From assembly GCA_964434385.1 (NCBI GenBank), contig CAYSUW010000003.1, positions 54,498-118,497 of the forward strand: a stretch of DNA of 64,000 bases, read 5' to 3'. Positions 9,149 through 18,091 of this stretch are shown piece after piece. Made by a program: the position numbers and the translations under genes. Source of the DNA: GCA-002700125 sp964434385. Lineage in GTDB: Bacteria; Chloroflexota; Dehalococcoidia; Lucifugimonadales; Lucifugimonadaceae. Below the pieces are notes generated by a model. That model searched no databases. It saw only the letters and a list, made by a program, of their open reading frames with translations, and had not been told where the DNA came from. Numbering within the stretch: position 1 is the stretch's first letter; each line of letters opens with the position of its first letter.

Positions 9149-9565
9149 TTAAAATTGTTCTTTCCTAGCAACAACTTTAGTGTTTAATGAAAATTTATGA
9201 GATGCTAATCTCAAAGCCTCTCGAGCTATATCTTCAGGTAAATCACCTATCTCAAATATAATCCTTCCTTGATTCACCGGACTAACCCAGAATTCAGTAG
9301 CTCCTTTTCCACCACCCATTCTTGTTTCTGCAGCCCTAGCAGATACTGGTTTATCAGGAAAAACTCTAATCCATACCATCCCACCTCTTTGAACATGACC
9401 AACAATAGCTTTTCTTCCGGCTTCAATCTGTCTAGCTGTAATCCAGCCTGCATCTAAAGATTTTAAAGCAAAATCACCAAATACAATTTTGCTCCCAGCA
9501 ACACGAGAACCTCTTACTTTTCCTCTATGCTGTTTACGATATTTTGTTCTTTTGGGCTGTAGCAT
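9149..9565 (-). CDS. rplP: 50S ribosomal protein L16
   Basis: L16 organises the A-site region of the 50S subunit. The 138-residue protein begins MLQPKRTKYRKQHRGK and contains GGMVWIRVFPDKPVS and RMGGGKGATEFWV, all family hallmarks. Canonical place between rpsC and rpmC. Confidence 0.98.
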   Translation of the reverse strand: MLQPKRTKYRKQHRGKVRGSRVAGSKIVFGDFALKSLDAGWITARQIEAGRKAIVGHVQRGGMVWIRVFPDKPVSARAAETRMGGGKGATEFWVSPVNQGRIIFEIGDLPEDIAREALRLASHKFSLNTKVVARKEQF

Positions 9566-9585
9566 TCAAATTCTCCTATTTAAAA

Positions 9586-10632
9586 TTAAGTATCCTTAGT
9601 CTCTTTCTTTGAATTCTTAGAAACAGTTTTTGATGACTTGGATTTTACAGTTTTTGATGATTTGGATTTTACAGTTTTTGATGATTTGGATTTTACAGTT
9701 TTTGATGAGTCGGGTTTTACAGTTTTTGATTTTCCAGTAATTTTAGGTTTAACTTCATTAGTTTTTTTATTGTTTTTTCCAGATTTTTTTTCATTATTAT
9801 TAGATTTCTTATCTCCAGGTTTAACAAATTTTTCAGGATCATCTAAAATCATCATTAGTTTCTTATCACCTGTATCATCTCCTTCAACTTCAAGTTGAAG
9901 ATCTTCAGATTCAATATTTTCTCCACTAAACTGAGAACTAGCAGCAAATCTTTGACTCGCTTTCTCATTCAATTGATCTCCAATAGCTGACACATCTCCT
10001 AAATATATCCAAACTTTTATACCAATTATTCCAAAAGTGGTTTTTGCTTCTCCTATTGCAAAATCAATCTGAGATCTTAAAGTATGTAGAGGCACTTTAC
10101 CCTCTATATGCTTATCAGACCTAGCAATATCTGCTCCTCCCAATCTTCCAGAAACTAAAATTTTTATTCCTTTAGCACCGCTTTGCATAGTTCTTGAAGC
10201 TACTTGACGAATAGCTCTCCTGTATGCAACTCTTCTTTCTAATTGCTCTGCAACGCTTGCTGAAACTAATATAGCATCTAGATCAGGATTTCTAATTTCG
10301 TTAATTGCCAATTTAGTTTTTTTAATTGTTTTATCCATTTGTGTGGTCAATTTTTCAATATCCGATTTCAATTCATCTATCCTAGATCCTCCTCTTCCAA
10401 TAACTATTCCAGGTCGAGCAGTATTTATTACAATAGAGAGATCCTGATTACCTCTTTCAATGGAAATATTAGATATAGCAGCTCCATCATATTTGCCTCT
10501 AATCAGTTCTCTAATCTTATGATCTTCTAAAACCTGTTTTCTGTAATCTTTAGGTTTATTTACAAACCAATTAGATTGCCAATCTCTAGTAGTTCCTAAC
10601 CTGAATCCTATAGGGTGAGTTTTTTGTCCCAT
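9586..10632 (-). CDS. rpsC: 30S ribosomal protein S3 with repetitive basic C-terminal tail
   Basis: S3 lines the mRNA entry channel. Residues 1 to about 210 hold the usual KH domain (PGIVIGRGGSRIDELK) and C-terminal S3 domain (LGGADIARSD, KTTFGIIGIKVWIYLGD). Another 130 or so residues follow: first acidic, then Lys/Ser-rich with an octapeptide repeat (SKTVKSKS) about four times. Most bacterial S3 proteins end near 210-240 residues, against 348 here. The tail is encoded in frame and ends at a normal stop. Confidence 0.95.
   Translation of the reverse strand: MGQKTHPIGFRLGTTRDWQSNWFVNKPKDYRKQVLEDHKIRELIRGKYDGAAISNISIERGNQDLSIVINTARPGIVIGRGGSRIDELKSDIEKLTTQMDKTIKKTKLAINEIRNPDLDAILVSASVAEQLERRVAYRRAIRQVASRTMQSGAKGIKILVSGRLGGADIARSDKHIEGKVPLHTLRSQIDFAIGEAKTTFGIIGIKVWIYLGDVSAIGDQLNEKASQRFAASSQFSGENIESEDLQLEVEGDDTGDKKLMMILDDPEKFVKPGDKKSNNNEKKSGKNNKKTNEVKPKITGKSKTVKPDSSKTVKSKSSKTVKSKSSKTVKSKSSKTVSKNSKKETKDT
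9623..9730 (-). repeat. 24-bp coding minisatellite in rpsC
   Basis: Four consecutive 24-bp units start at 9623, 9647, 9671 and 9695, and a partial fifth starts at 9719. Copies two and three are identical. Because 24 is a multiple of three, each unit adds eight residues to the S3 tail. Confidence 0.9.
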
Positions 10633-10634
10633 TT

Positions 10635-10973
10635 TTATTTACCTACCTCATCAAGTTCTACTGTCAAGTGACTGCTAGGTCTATTAAAAGCACCCGCTCT
10701 ACCTCTTGCTTTAGCTCTAAATCTTTTCATAATAGGACCTTCATCAGCCATAATAATAGATATTTTTAAATTATCATTAGATGAAAAATTTTGATCTTCT
10801 GCATTTGCTAGCGCAGATTTTATCAGTTTAATTAATACTCTAGAACTTCGTGAAGAATATACAGATAGCGTATCCAAAGCATCTACAGCTCTTGAACCTC
10901 TAACTAAATCCATCAGTGGTCTAATCTTTTTTGCTGATATATCTAAATCTTTATAATAAGCTTTTACTGTCAT
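10635..10973 (-). CDS. rplV: 50S ribosomal protein L22
   Basis: L22 lines the nascent-peptide exit tunnel. The 112-residue product has SAKKIRPLMDLVRG and the beta-hairpin ending FRAKARGRAGAFNRPSSHLT, the family signature. Two bases separate its stop from the rpsC start. Confidence 0.97.
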   Translation of the reverse strand: MTVKAYYKDLDISAKKIRPLMDLVRGSRAVDALDTLSVYSSRSSRVLIKLIKSALANAEDQNFSSNDNLKISIIMADEGPIMKRFRAKARGRAGAFNRPSSHLTVELDEVGK

Positions 10974-10986
10974 TTATCTAATTTCC

Positions 10987-11271
10987 TTAACTAACCTCAG
11001 AGATTCTATCAGATCTCGTAGAATGTCCACGAAAAGTTCTAGTAGGAGCGAATTCTCCTAATTTATGTCCTATCATATTTTCAGAAATCAGAACAGGTAT
11101 AAATCTTCTCCCATCATGTACTGAAATGGTTAAATTTATCATTTCTTCTACAATCGTAGAAGCCCGAGACCATGTCCTTATATCATTATGCCCTTGAGAA
11201 CCCTGAGCTCTCATTACTTTTTTCAATAATTTAGGATCCACGAAAGGACCTTTCTTAGTTGATCTTGACAT
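10987..11271 (-). CDS. rpsS: 30S ribosomal protein S19
   Basis: S19 works with S13 in the 30S head. The 94-residue protein begins MSRSTKKGPFVDPKLLKK and ends with KLGEFAPTRTFRGH, fully conserved. It lies between rplB and rplV. Confidence 0.98.
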   Translation of the reverse strand: MSRSTKKGPFVDPKLLKKVMRAQGSQGHNDIRTWSRASTIVEEMINLTISVHDGRRFIPVLISENMIGHKLGEFAPTRTFRGHSTRSDRISEVS

Positions 11272-11283
11272 TATATATTTCCT

Positions 11284-12114
11284 TTATTTTTCATATCTTC
11301 GCCTTAATATTAGCCTATTAGAAGCTTTCTTTTTTCTAGTACGATGCCCAAGAGCTGGTTTACCCCATGGTGTTTTTGGACCAGGCATTCCAATTCCCGT
11401 TTTACCTTCACCACCTCCATGAGGATGATCTGCAGGATTCATAGCTAAACCTCTTACTCTAGGTCTCTTTCCCATATGTGCTCTTTTACCTGCTTTACCC
11501 AATTTTTGATTTTTATGATCAATATTTCCTACTTGGCCTATAGTAGCCCTACAAGTATCCAAAATTTTTCTAGCCTCGCCTGAAGGCAACCTCAAAAGAG
11601 TATATCCGTATTCATGAGCCATTACTTGAACTACAGTTCCAGCACTTCTAGCTAACTGAGCTCCTTTCCCTGGTTTCATCTCTACATTATGAACGAAAGT
11701 TCCTACAGGAATATCTTTAAGATGAAATGAATTACCTAGATCAATAGCAGGTTCTTTTCCATTAAATATATTTTGACCCACTGAAAGACCCAATGGAGCA
11801 ATAATATATGATTTTTTCCCGTTTTCAGACTTTATTAATGCTATCCGAGCACTCCTGTTAGGATCATATTCTATTGCCTCTACAAAATATGATGATCTAT
11901 CTTCACTCCTTTCAAAATCTATAAGTCTATATCTTCTTTTATGACCTCCTCCTCTTCTTCTTACGCTTATTTTACCGGAATTACTTCTGCCTGCTTTTTT
12001 ATTCAAAGGCATAAGCAATGATTTCTCAGGATTTTTCTTAGTTATTTCAGAAAAATCTGAAGAAATCTTATTTCTTTGTCCAGGAGTTATAGGTTTAAAA
12101 TTTTTTAACGGCAT
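11284..12114 (-). CDS. rplB: 50S ribosomal protein L2
   Basis: L2 is needed for subunit association and peptidyl-transferase assembly. The 276-residue sequence carries RGGGHKRRYRLIDF and the C-terminal AMNPADHPHGGGEGKT motif with the critical His. Length is standard. It abuts rplW directly. Confidence 0.98.
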   Translation of the reverse strand: MPLKNFKPITPGQRNKISSDFSEITKKNPEKSLLMPLNKKAGRSNSGKISVRRRGGGHKRRYRLIDFERSEDRSSYFVEAIEYDPNRSARIALIKSENGKKSYIIAPLGLSVGQNIFNGKEPAIDLGNSFHLKDIPVGTFVHNVEMKPGKGAQLARSAGTVVQVMAHEYGYTLLRLPSGEARKILDTCRATIGQVGNIDHKNQKLGKAGKRAHMGKRPRVRGLAMNPADHPHGGGEGKTGIGMPGPKTPWGKPALGHRTRKKKASNRLILRRRYEK

Positions 12115-12399
12115 TTAAGTTCCCTCTACTAACTGTATAGAATCACCTGATTGAAGAGTAACTATAGCTCTCTTTCTATCAGGTCTCTTAGCTAGATTTC
12201 TTCCAACTCTTCTAGTTTTACCTTTAACATTAAAAGTATTAACTGAAACTACTTTTACATCAAAAATACTTTCAATAGCTCTAGAAATATCAATTTTCGA
12301 CGCAGAAGTGTAAACATCAAAAGTATACTTGCCTTTTTCTTGAAGGAAAGTTGATTTTTCAGTTACTACTGGATTTACAATAATATTATATGGATCCAT
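12115..12399 (-). CDS. rplW: 50S ribosomal protein L23
   Basis: L23 forms the docking site for trigger factor and SRP at the tunnel exit. The 94-residue protein has NPVVTEKSTFLQEKGKYTFDV and FDVKVVSVNT. It is directly joined to rplB and follows rplD by 2 bases. Confidence 0.97.
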   Translation of the reverse strand: MDPYNIIVNPVVTEKSTFLQEKGKYTFDVYTSASKIDISRAIESIFDVKVVSVNTFNVKGKTRRVGRNLAKRPDRKRAIVTLQSGDSIQLVEGT

Positions 12400-12401
12400 A
12401 T

Positions 12402-13070
12402 TTACACTTTACCTTCAACGGTATTTTTTGTTTCTTTTTTTGTAGAAGTTTTAGAACCCCAAATTTGATCTATTTTTTTCACAGCATCTTTAGTGATAAC
12501 GATATTCTTATTCCTCACAGTTTCTAAAACATTAAGAATAGAAACCTGCATAAGATTCGTTTCAGGAATATTCCTGACAGATTTAATTAAATTTTGATCA
12601 ACTGAATCAACTACTATAAGAGTTTTTCCAGATAAAGCTAATTCATTTAATATGCTAACAACATATTTTGTGCTAGGAGAATTAGTTTTCAACTCATCAA
12701 TAATATAAATATCTCCTGTTTTAATTTTATCTGTCAAAACCATTCTCAAAGCAGATCTCCTGACTTTAGCAGGAATCTTATCTTTGTATTGTTTTTTATG
12801 AGGACCATGAGCAACACTACCACCTTGCAACATCGATGCTCTACCTCCCAGTCTAGCTCTACCACTTCCTTTCTGTGGCCTCACTTTAGCAGTCGAATAT
12901 TCAGCATCTCTACGACGCTTAGATTCATGATTTCCTTGCCTCAGGTTATTCAATTGAGATATAGCTACTTGATGAACAAGACCTTCCTTGATAGAGACTC
13001 CCCATACGGAATCATCCACATTAACAGAACCCGAAGATTTTCCTAAATTATTTTTAACTGCTAATCTCAT
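12402..13070 (-). CDS. rplD: 50S ribosomal protein L4
   Basis: L4 reaches into the exit tunnel and in enterobacteria also autoregulates the S10 operon. The 222-residue product has the loop motif RPQKGSGRARLGGRAS and GPHKKQYKDKIP. A short Lys/Thr-rich tail follows the fold. No S10-type leader was recognised upstream. Confidence 0.96.
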   Translation of the reverse strand: MRLAVKNNLGKSSGSVNVDDSVWGVSIKEGLVHQVAISQLNNLRQGNHESKRRRDAEYSTAKVRPQKGSGRARLGGRASMLQGGSVAHGPHKKQYKDKIPAKVRRSALRMVLTDKIKTGDIYIIDELKTNSPSTKYVVSILNELALSGKTLIVVDSVDQNLIKSVRNIPETNLMQVSILNVLETVRNKNIVITKDAVKKIDQIWGSKTSTKKETKNTVEGKV

Positions 13071-13081
13071 AATTCCTCTAA

Positions 13082-13702
13082 TTAACTCTTCTTAATAGAT
13101 ATCAAAGATCTTCTAGATCCTGGAACTGATCCCTTCAAGGATAAAGTGTTATTTTTATTATCAATTTTCACTATCTTGAGTCCTATTTCTGTGACATTAA
13201 TACTTCCCATATGTCCAGCCATTTTGGTTCCTTTCCAAACCTTACCAGGAGAACTACCAGCACCTATAGATCCTGGAGCTCTGTGTCTATCAGATTGACC
13301 ATGAGTTTTAGGTCCTCCTTTAAAATTATATCTTTTTACTCCACCTGCAAATCCTTTTCCTCTAGAAGTTCCAGATACTTTAACAGTTTCTCCTTCCTGA
13401 AAAATACTCACATCAATTGTTTGACCAACTTGATAATCATTCAAATTCTCAGCTTGGAATTCTTTTAATACCTTAAAATTACTCCCGGATCTTTTTAAGT
13501 GTCCCATTTTTGGTTTATTTATTTTAGTAGAATTTTCAAAACCAATTTGAACAGCTTCATATCCGTCAGTTTGCATTCTCTTTATTTGAGTTACCGTGCA
13601 AGGACCCACTTCAAGAACTGTAACAGGTATAGCCTTATGATCTTCTTCATCAAAGATTACACTCATACCAATTTTTCTTCCTAATAATCCGATTATACTC
13701 AT
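13082..13702 (-). CDS. rplC: 50S ribosomal protein L3
   Basis: L3 nucleates 50S assembly near the peptidyl-transferase centre. The 206-residue protein starts IGLLGRKIGMSVIFDE and has the signature GTSRGKGFAGGVKRYNF followed by GGPKTHGQSDRHRAPGSIG. Normal length. Confidence 0.98.
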   Translation of the reverse strand: MSIIGLLGRKIGMSVIFDEEDHKAIPVTVLEVGPCTVTQIKRMQTDGYEAVQIGFENSTKINKPKMGHLKRSGSNFKVLKEFQAENLNDYQVGQTIDVSIFQEGETVKVSGTSRGKGFAGGVKRYNFKGGPKTHGQSDRHRAPGSIGAGSSPGKVWKGTKMAGHMGSINVTEIGLKIVKIDNKNNTLSLKGSVPGSRRSLISIKKS

Positions 13703-13737
13703 TCAAATATTCCTGTTATTCCTATCCTCAATATCAA

Positions 13738-14049
13738 TCAACTCATTTTTATATTAATGTCCACTCCAGCAGGCACATTAAGCCCTGTTAGTGAATCAAT
13801 AGTCTTTGAACTTGGCTCTAATATATCAATTATTCTTTTATGAACTCTCAACTCAAAATGCTCTCTAGAATCTTTGTCCACATGTGGAGATCTAATTACA
13901 CAAAATCTCCTAATGCTAGTAGGCAAAGGAACAGGACCAGCAACTGCAGACCCAGTTCTTTCAGCTGCATCTAGAATCTGCTGGGCAGATAAATCTAACA
14001 CTCTATGATCAAATGCTTTTAAAGTTATTCTTATTGATTGATTAGCCAC
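13738..14049 (-). CDS. rpsJ: 30S ribosomal protein S10
   Basis: S10 is a 30S head protein and, as NusE, part of antitermination complexes. The 103-residue sequence has RITLKAFDHRVLDLSAQQI and GPVPLPTSIRRFCVIRSPHV. It follows fusA by only 15 bases, with no tuf gene in between. Confidence 0.98.
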   Translation of the reverse strand: MANQSIRITLKAFDHRVLDLSAQQILDAAERTGSAVAGPVPLPTSIRRFCVIRSPHVDKDSREHFELRVHKRIIDILEPSSKTIDSLTGLNVPAGVDINIKMS

Positions 14050-14064
14050 TATTTTTCCTATATT

Positions 14065-16149
14065 TTACTTATTTTCTTTTTTGGGAGGAGCAGGAGCATA
14101 ATGATCCAACTGTTGAGTAAAACTTGCTCTTCCGGTTGTTTTAGATCTTAATAATGTCGCATACTGAAATGTTTCGGCTAAAGGAACATACGCTTGAATA
14201 ACTTGAATATCAGAATCTCCCTCCATAGATAATATTTGTGCTCGCCTAGACTTTAAGTCAGACAAAACTTCTCCCAAAAATTCTTCAGGAGTAACTATTT
14301 CCATATTCATTACAGGTTCTAATATGTAAGGGTTGGCTTTATTCGCAGCTGCTTTAAAAGCCATAGAAGCAGCTATTTTAAATGCTACCTCTGATGAATC
14401 AACTTCATGAAAAGATCCATCTACAAGTACTGCCTTAACATCAACCACGGGATAACCATCAACCACTCCTGAAGAAGCAGCTTCTTTGAACCCTTTTTCT
14501 ATAGGAGCCCAATAATCTTTTGGTAACGTAGCGCCAGTAATTTCAGATTCAAAAATTAACCCAGAACCTGATTCCAAAGGCTCAAGTCTTAAAGTAACAT
14601 CTCCATATTGTCCTCTACCACCTGATTGTCTAATAAATTTTCCCTGAGATGTACTTGCTTTCTTTATAGATTCTCGATAAGCAACTTTTGGAGCCCCTAC
14701 ATTTGCTTGTATGTTAAATTCTCTTTTAATTCTCTCAACAATAACGTCTAAATGTAATTCTCCCATTCCTGCTAAAACAACTTGACCACTTTCCTGATCT
14801 GTCTCTGATTTCAATGTCGGATCTTCTTCTAATAATTTAGAAAGTGCAATTCCTAGTTTGTCTTGTTCAGATCTAGACTGCGCTTCCAAAGCAACCGATA
14901 AAACAGGATCAGGAAAAGAAATAGATTCCAGTAATATTTCATTACCAATACCGCATAAAGTGTTACCTGTAGCAATATTTTTTAAACCAACAACAGCAAC
15001 TATATCGCCTGACTTAGCGATTTTTATTTCTTTTCTTTCATCTGCATGCATTTTTAATAATCGTCCTACCCTCTGATTTCTATTTACAGATACATTCATA
15101 ACTTTTCCACCAGTTTCCAAAGTTCCAGAATAAACTCTTACATAGACTAACCTGCCCACGTGTTCATCTGTTACAACCTTAAAAACTAAAGCACTTAATG
15201 GTTCCTCAACCTTAGAACTACGAGTTATTTTATTACCTTGTAAATCTTTTCCTTCAACCGGAGGTACTTCTAGAGGAGATGGTAAATAATCCACAATTGC
15301 ATCCAATAAATGATGCACACCTTTATTCTTTAAAGCAGAACCACATAAAACCGGAAAAATCTCCATTGCAATAACTGCTTTCCTCAATGCAACTTTAATT
15401 TCTGATTCGGAAATTGATTGATCTTCCAAATATCGTTCCATAAGAGAATCGTCAGTTTCTGCTACTTTCTCTATCAATTCAGATCGATACTGTTGAACTA
15501 TTTTTTCCATATCTCCGGGAAGTTCAGTTAATTTAGGTTCAAGGTTATCTTCTTCATATACGAAAGCCTGTTTAGTTATCAAATCAACATATCCTCTAAA
15601 TTCAGATTCAGATCCTATAGGAATCTGAATTGCAACAGGATTAGCATTCAATTTTTTTCTGATAGTATCCATAGCATAAAAGAAATCTGCGCCAGGCCTA
15701 TCCATTTTATTAATGAAACAAATCCTAGGCACATTATGTTTGTTGGCTTGTCTCCAAACTGTTTCAGATTGTGGTTGAACACCTGAAACCGACTCAAATA
15801 CTACTACTGCTCCATCTAAAACTCTTAAACTTCTTTCTACTTCTGCAGTAAAATCAACGTGTCCTGGGGTATCAATAATATTAACTTGATAATCTTTCCA
15901 TTCAGTAGCAGTTGCAGCTGAACCTATAGTAATACCTCTTTCTCTTTCTAAGTCCATGAAATCCATAACGGCAGTACCATCATCTATGGAACCAATTTTA
16001 TGAGTTCTTCCAGTGAAAAAAAGAACTCTTTCTGTAACTGTTGTTTTACCAGCATCAATATGAGCAATAAAACCTATATTTCTTAGCTTATTAATCGGCA
16101 TCACATTATCAGATTTACTATCTTTGTTTTTTCTAGTTTCTAAAGTCAT
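14065..16149 (-). CDS. fusA: Elongation factor G
   Basis: EF-G is the GTPase that drives translocation of tRNA and mRNA. The 694-residue protein has the P-loop AHIDAGKTTVTE, DTPGHVDF and NKMDRPGADF of the G domain, then domains II to V with FIRQSGGRGQYGDV in domain IV. A 17-residue N-terminal extension precedes the usual MPINKLRNIGF start, which is also in frame. It lies between rpsG and rpsJ. Confidence 0.97.
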   Translation of the reverse strand: MTLETRKNKDSKSDNVMPINKLRNIGFIAHIDAGKTTVTERVLFFTGRTHKIGSIDDGTAVMDFMDLERERGITIGSAATATEWKDYQVNIIDTPGHVDFTAEVERSLRVLDGAVVVFESVSGVQPQSETVWRQANKHNVPRICFINKMDRPGADFFYAMDTIRKKLNANPVAIQIPIGSESEFRGYVDLITKQAFVYEEDNLEPKLTELPGDMEKIVQQYRSELIEKVAETDDSLMERYLEDQSISESEIKVALRKAVIAMEIFPVLCGSALKNKGVHHLLDAIVDYLPSPLEVPPVEGKDLQGNKITRSSKVEEPLSALVFKVVTDEHVGRLVYVRVYSGTLETGGKVMNVSVNRNQRVGRLLKMHADERKEIKIAKSGDIVAVVGLKNIATGNTLCGIGNEILLESISFPDPVLSVALEAQSRSEQDKLGIALSKLLEEDPTLKSETDQESGQVVLAGMGELHLDVIVERIKREFNIQANVGAPKVAYRESIKKASTSQGKFIRQSGGRGQYGDVTLRLEPLESGSGLIFESEITGATLPKDYWAPIEKGFKEAASSGVVDGYPVVDVKAVLVDGSFHEVDSSEVAFKIAASMAFKAAANKANPYILEPVMNMEIVTPEEFLGEVLSDLKSRRAQILSMEGDSDIQVIQAYVPLAETFQYATLLRSKTTGRASFTQQLDHYAPAPPKKENK

Positions 16150-16169
16150 TTTTTTTCACCAACAATTTA

Positions 16170-16640
16170 TTACCAACGATAATGAGCAAAAGCCCTATTA
16201 GCTTCAGCCATTCTGTATATTTCATCTTTCTTCTTTGTTGCAGTCCCTTGTTTATTAGAAGCATCTAATAATTCCTGGAAAATACGATCAGATAATGGCA
16301 TTCCAGATCTAGATCTTGCTGCTTCTACTATCCATCTAATAGCTAACGCTAACTGTCTTTCAGGTCTTACTTCCACTGGCACTTGATAGGTAGAACCACC
16401 AACTCTTCTTGGCTTTACTTCCACGGCGGGCATAATATTTTTAATAGCCTGATCAAATGTTTCTATGCCTGGCCGATTTGTTTCCTGTTCTAATTTCTCT
16501 AGAGCTTTATAAATTGATCTTTGAGCAGTAGATTTTTTTCCTCCCATCATTACCCTGTTAGTAAATCTTGACAAAACCATACTCTGATATTTGGGATCTG
16601 GTTCTACTTTTCTTTGTTCTGCTTTTCTTCTTCTAGACAT
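16170..16640 (-). CDS. rpsG: 30S ribosomal protein S7
   Basis: S7 organises the 30S head and touches E-site tRNA. The 156-residue product has the conserved VNRVMMGGKKSTAQR-like stretch (FTNRVMMGGKKSTAQ), VEVKPRRVGGSTYQVPVEV and RWIVEAARSRSG. Standard str-operon place between rpsL and fusA. Confidence 0.98.
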   Translation of the reverse strand: MSRRRKAEQRKVEPDPKYQSMVLSRFTNRVMMGGKKSTAQRSIYKALEKLEQETNRPGIETFDQAIKNIMPAVEVKPRRVGGSTYQVPVEVRPERQLALAIRWIVEAARSRSGMPLSDRIFQELLDASNKQGTATKKKDEIYRMAEANRAFAHYRW

Positions 16641-16670
16641 AATCGATAATCTCTTTACTAATTTGGCTTA

Positions 16671-17081
16671 CTAACTTTTAGTAGTTCCATATTTTGATCT
16701 TCCTTGGGTTCTGCCTTGAACACCTTCAGTATCTAATGCTCCTCTTATTATGTGATATCTTACACCTGGTAAGTCTGGAACACGCCCACCTTTGATCAAT
16801 ACAACAGAGTGTTCTTGCAAGTTATGTCCTTCTCCAGGAATATATGCAGTAACTTCCATGCCGTTGGTAAGCCTAACTCTTGCTACTTTTCTAAGTGCTG
16901 AATTTGGTTTTTTAGGAGTAACAGTCCTTACTTGCAAACAAACACCTCTTTTCTGAGGACTTCCTTTAGTAATATTCAATCTATTACTTAATGAGTTAAA
17001 GGTAAATCTTAAAGCAGGAGTTTTAGATTTCTTATTAAATTTTTTTCTTGATTTTCTTACAAGTTGATTAATAGTTGGCAT
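16671..17081 (-). CDS. rpsL: 30S ribosomal protein S12
   Basis: S12 controls decoding accuracy. Starting at MPTINQLVRKSRKK (17081) gives 136 residues, the family length; an ATG ten codons upstream (17111) is unlikely. The decoding loops (TPKKPNSALRKVARVRL and PGVRYHIIRGALD) are intact, including the Lys of KPNSAL. It is the first gene of the long ribosomal cluster. Confidence 0.97.
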   Translation of the reverse strand: MPTINQLVRKSRKKFNKKSKTPALRFTFNSLSNRLNITKGSPQKRGVCLQVRTVTPKKPNSALRKVARVRLTNGMEVTAYIPGEGHNLQEHSVVLIKGGRVPDLPGVRYHIIRGALDTEGVQGRTQGRSKYGTTKS

Positions 17082-17190
17082 AATTTTGTTTATTGAAAAT
17101 CTACCCAGCATTACATGGTAATATTTGTTTTATGATAAAACCTATAAAACGCTAAAGTAAAAATAAGTTAATTTATATACGCAAGGGAAG

Positions 17191-17220
17191 AGTATATCTT
17201 CGGTTATATAATATAGTCAA
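17191..17220 (-). promoter_or_regulatory. Sigma70-type promoter for the ribosomal protein cluster
   Basis: On the minus strand TTGACT (17220-17215) and TATACT (17196-17191) are separated by 18 bases, a near-consensus arrangement. It lies about 110 bases before the rpsL start, pointing into rpsL-rpsG-fusA. The rest of the roughly 330-base gap 17082-17411 is AT-rich with no gene or RNA structure that I can recognise. Confidence 0.65.
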
Positions 17221-17327
17221 CGAAAATTAGAACCTATTTCATACAAACTAAACTATAATAACAATAGAGTAAAAAACTTTAATTCATAAAAAATATTTAT
17301 TTGATATTAAAACATCGTCAAATTTAC

Positions 17328-17358
17328 TTGACATTTTTTTTACAATACCAAATACTTT
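17328..17358 (+). promoter_or_regulatory. Possible promoter of the glnR-glnA-gltBD operon
   Basis: A perfect TTGACA at 17328-17333 lies about 80 bases before the glnR-like start. The best -10 candidates (ATACTT or TACTTT at 17352-17358) are poor or spaced 18-19 bases, so the element is tentative. Confidence 0.35.
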
Positions 17359-17411
17359 TTTATCTCTAATCAAAGTTAGATTAAGTACCAATTAGTAAAA
17401 ACCAATCAGAT

Positions 17412-18080
17412 ATGACTCCTTTGATAAAAACAATCGGATTAGATATTAGTAAAATAAATAAGCTAAATGAAAGTCTTATTAACTTAAATGCCAATTTCTC
17501 TCTTGAGACTACAAATAGTTTAAACAATAATATGAATTCAGATTCCATAATATTATTAGGTGCTGACAATATAACTCTTGAATATTTCTATAAATTATTG
17601 GGCATTTCAAATGAAGAAAATCACAAAATTTTAATACTTTTACCCATGGTAATCACAGATATATCATCATATTTTAGAGTCGGTTTAGATTTTTGTATGC
17701 CACCTCATAGTGCAAGAGAGATAATGATAAGAATAAATTCACTCCTCGGTTCATCAGATGAACCGAGTAATATTCGATTGATTGAATTAGGAGAACTAAA
17801 AATAAACCCTCTAACTTACGAAGTTTTTGTAAACAACAAAAAAGTAGATCTGACTTTTAAAGAATATGAATTATTAAAATTCCTAGCATCAAAACCTGGA
17901 CAAGTGTTTTCTAGAGAATCATTACTACACTCAGTATGGAATTATGATTATTATGGAGGAACAAGAACAGTAGATGTTCATATAAGAAGATTAAGAAGCA
18001 AAATCAATGATATGCAAAACCAATTTATAGAAACTATCTGGAACGTCGGATATAGGTTTAGAAGAAAAAATACTAACTGA
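17412..18080 (+). CDS. glnR: GlnR-like OmpR-family nitrogen regulator
   Basis: The C-terminal half (about residues 120-220) is an OmpR/PhoB winged-helix domain. It has DLTFKEYELLKFLA, VWNYDYYGGTRTVDVHIRRLR and WNVGYRF, closely matching actinobacterial GlnR as I remember it. The N-terminal half is receiver-like but degenerate: the strand that normally ends in the phosphorylated Asp reads IILLGADN, with Gly at that position. This matches the atypical receiver of GlnR, which is thought to act without phosphorylation. It precedes glnA by 11 bases. I infer a transcriptional regulator of ammonium assimilation; the DNA target is unknown. Confidence 0.85.
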   Translation: MTPLIKTIGLDISKINKLNESLINLNANFSLETTNSLNNNMNSDSIILLGADNITLEYFYKLLGISNEENHKILILLPMVITDISSYFRVGLDFCMPPHSAREIMIRINSLLGSSDEPSNIRLIELGELKINPLTYEVFVNNKKVDLTFKEYELLKFLASKPGQVFSRESLLHSVWNYDYYGGTRTVDVHIRRLRSKINDMQNQFIETIWNVGYRFRRKNTN

Positions 18081-18091
18081 AAAAATTTAAA

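Noticed and set aside
9623..9730. Regular 24-bp repeats considered as a CRISPR-like array
   Set aside because: There are no spacers; the units are contiguous and encode an in-frame octapeptide of rpsC.
17082..17411. Possible tRNA or ribosomal leader RNA before rpsL
   Set aside because: No cloverleaf or terminator-like structure was found; GAAGA/TCTTC is a short inverted repeat overlapping the promoter -10 and too weak to call.
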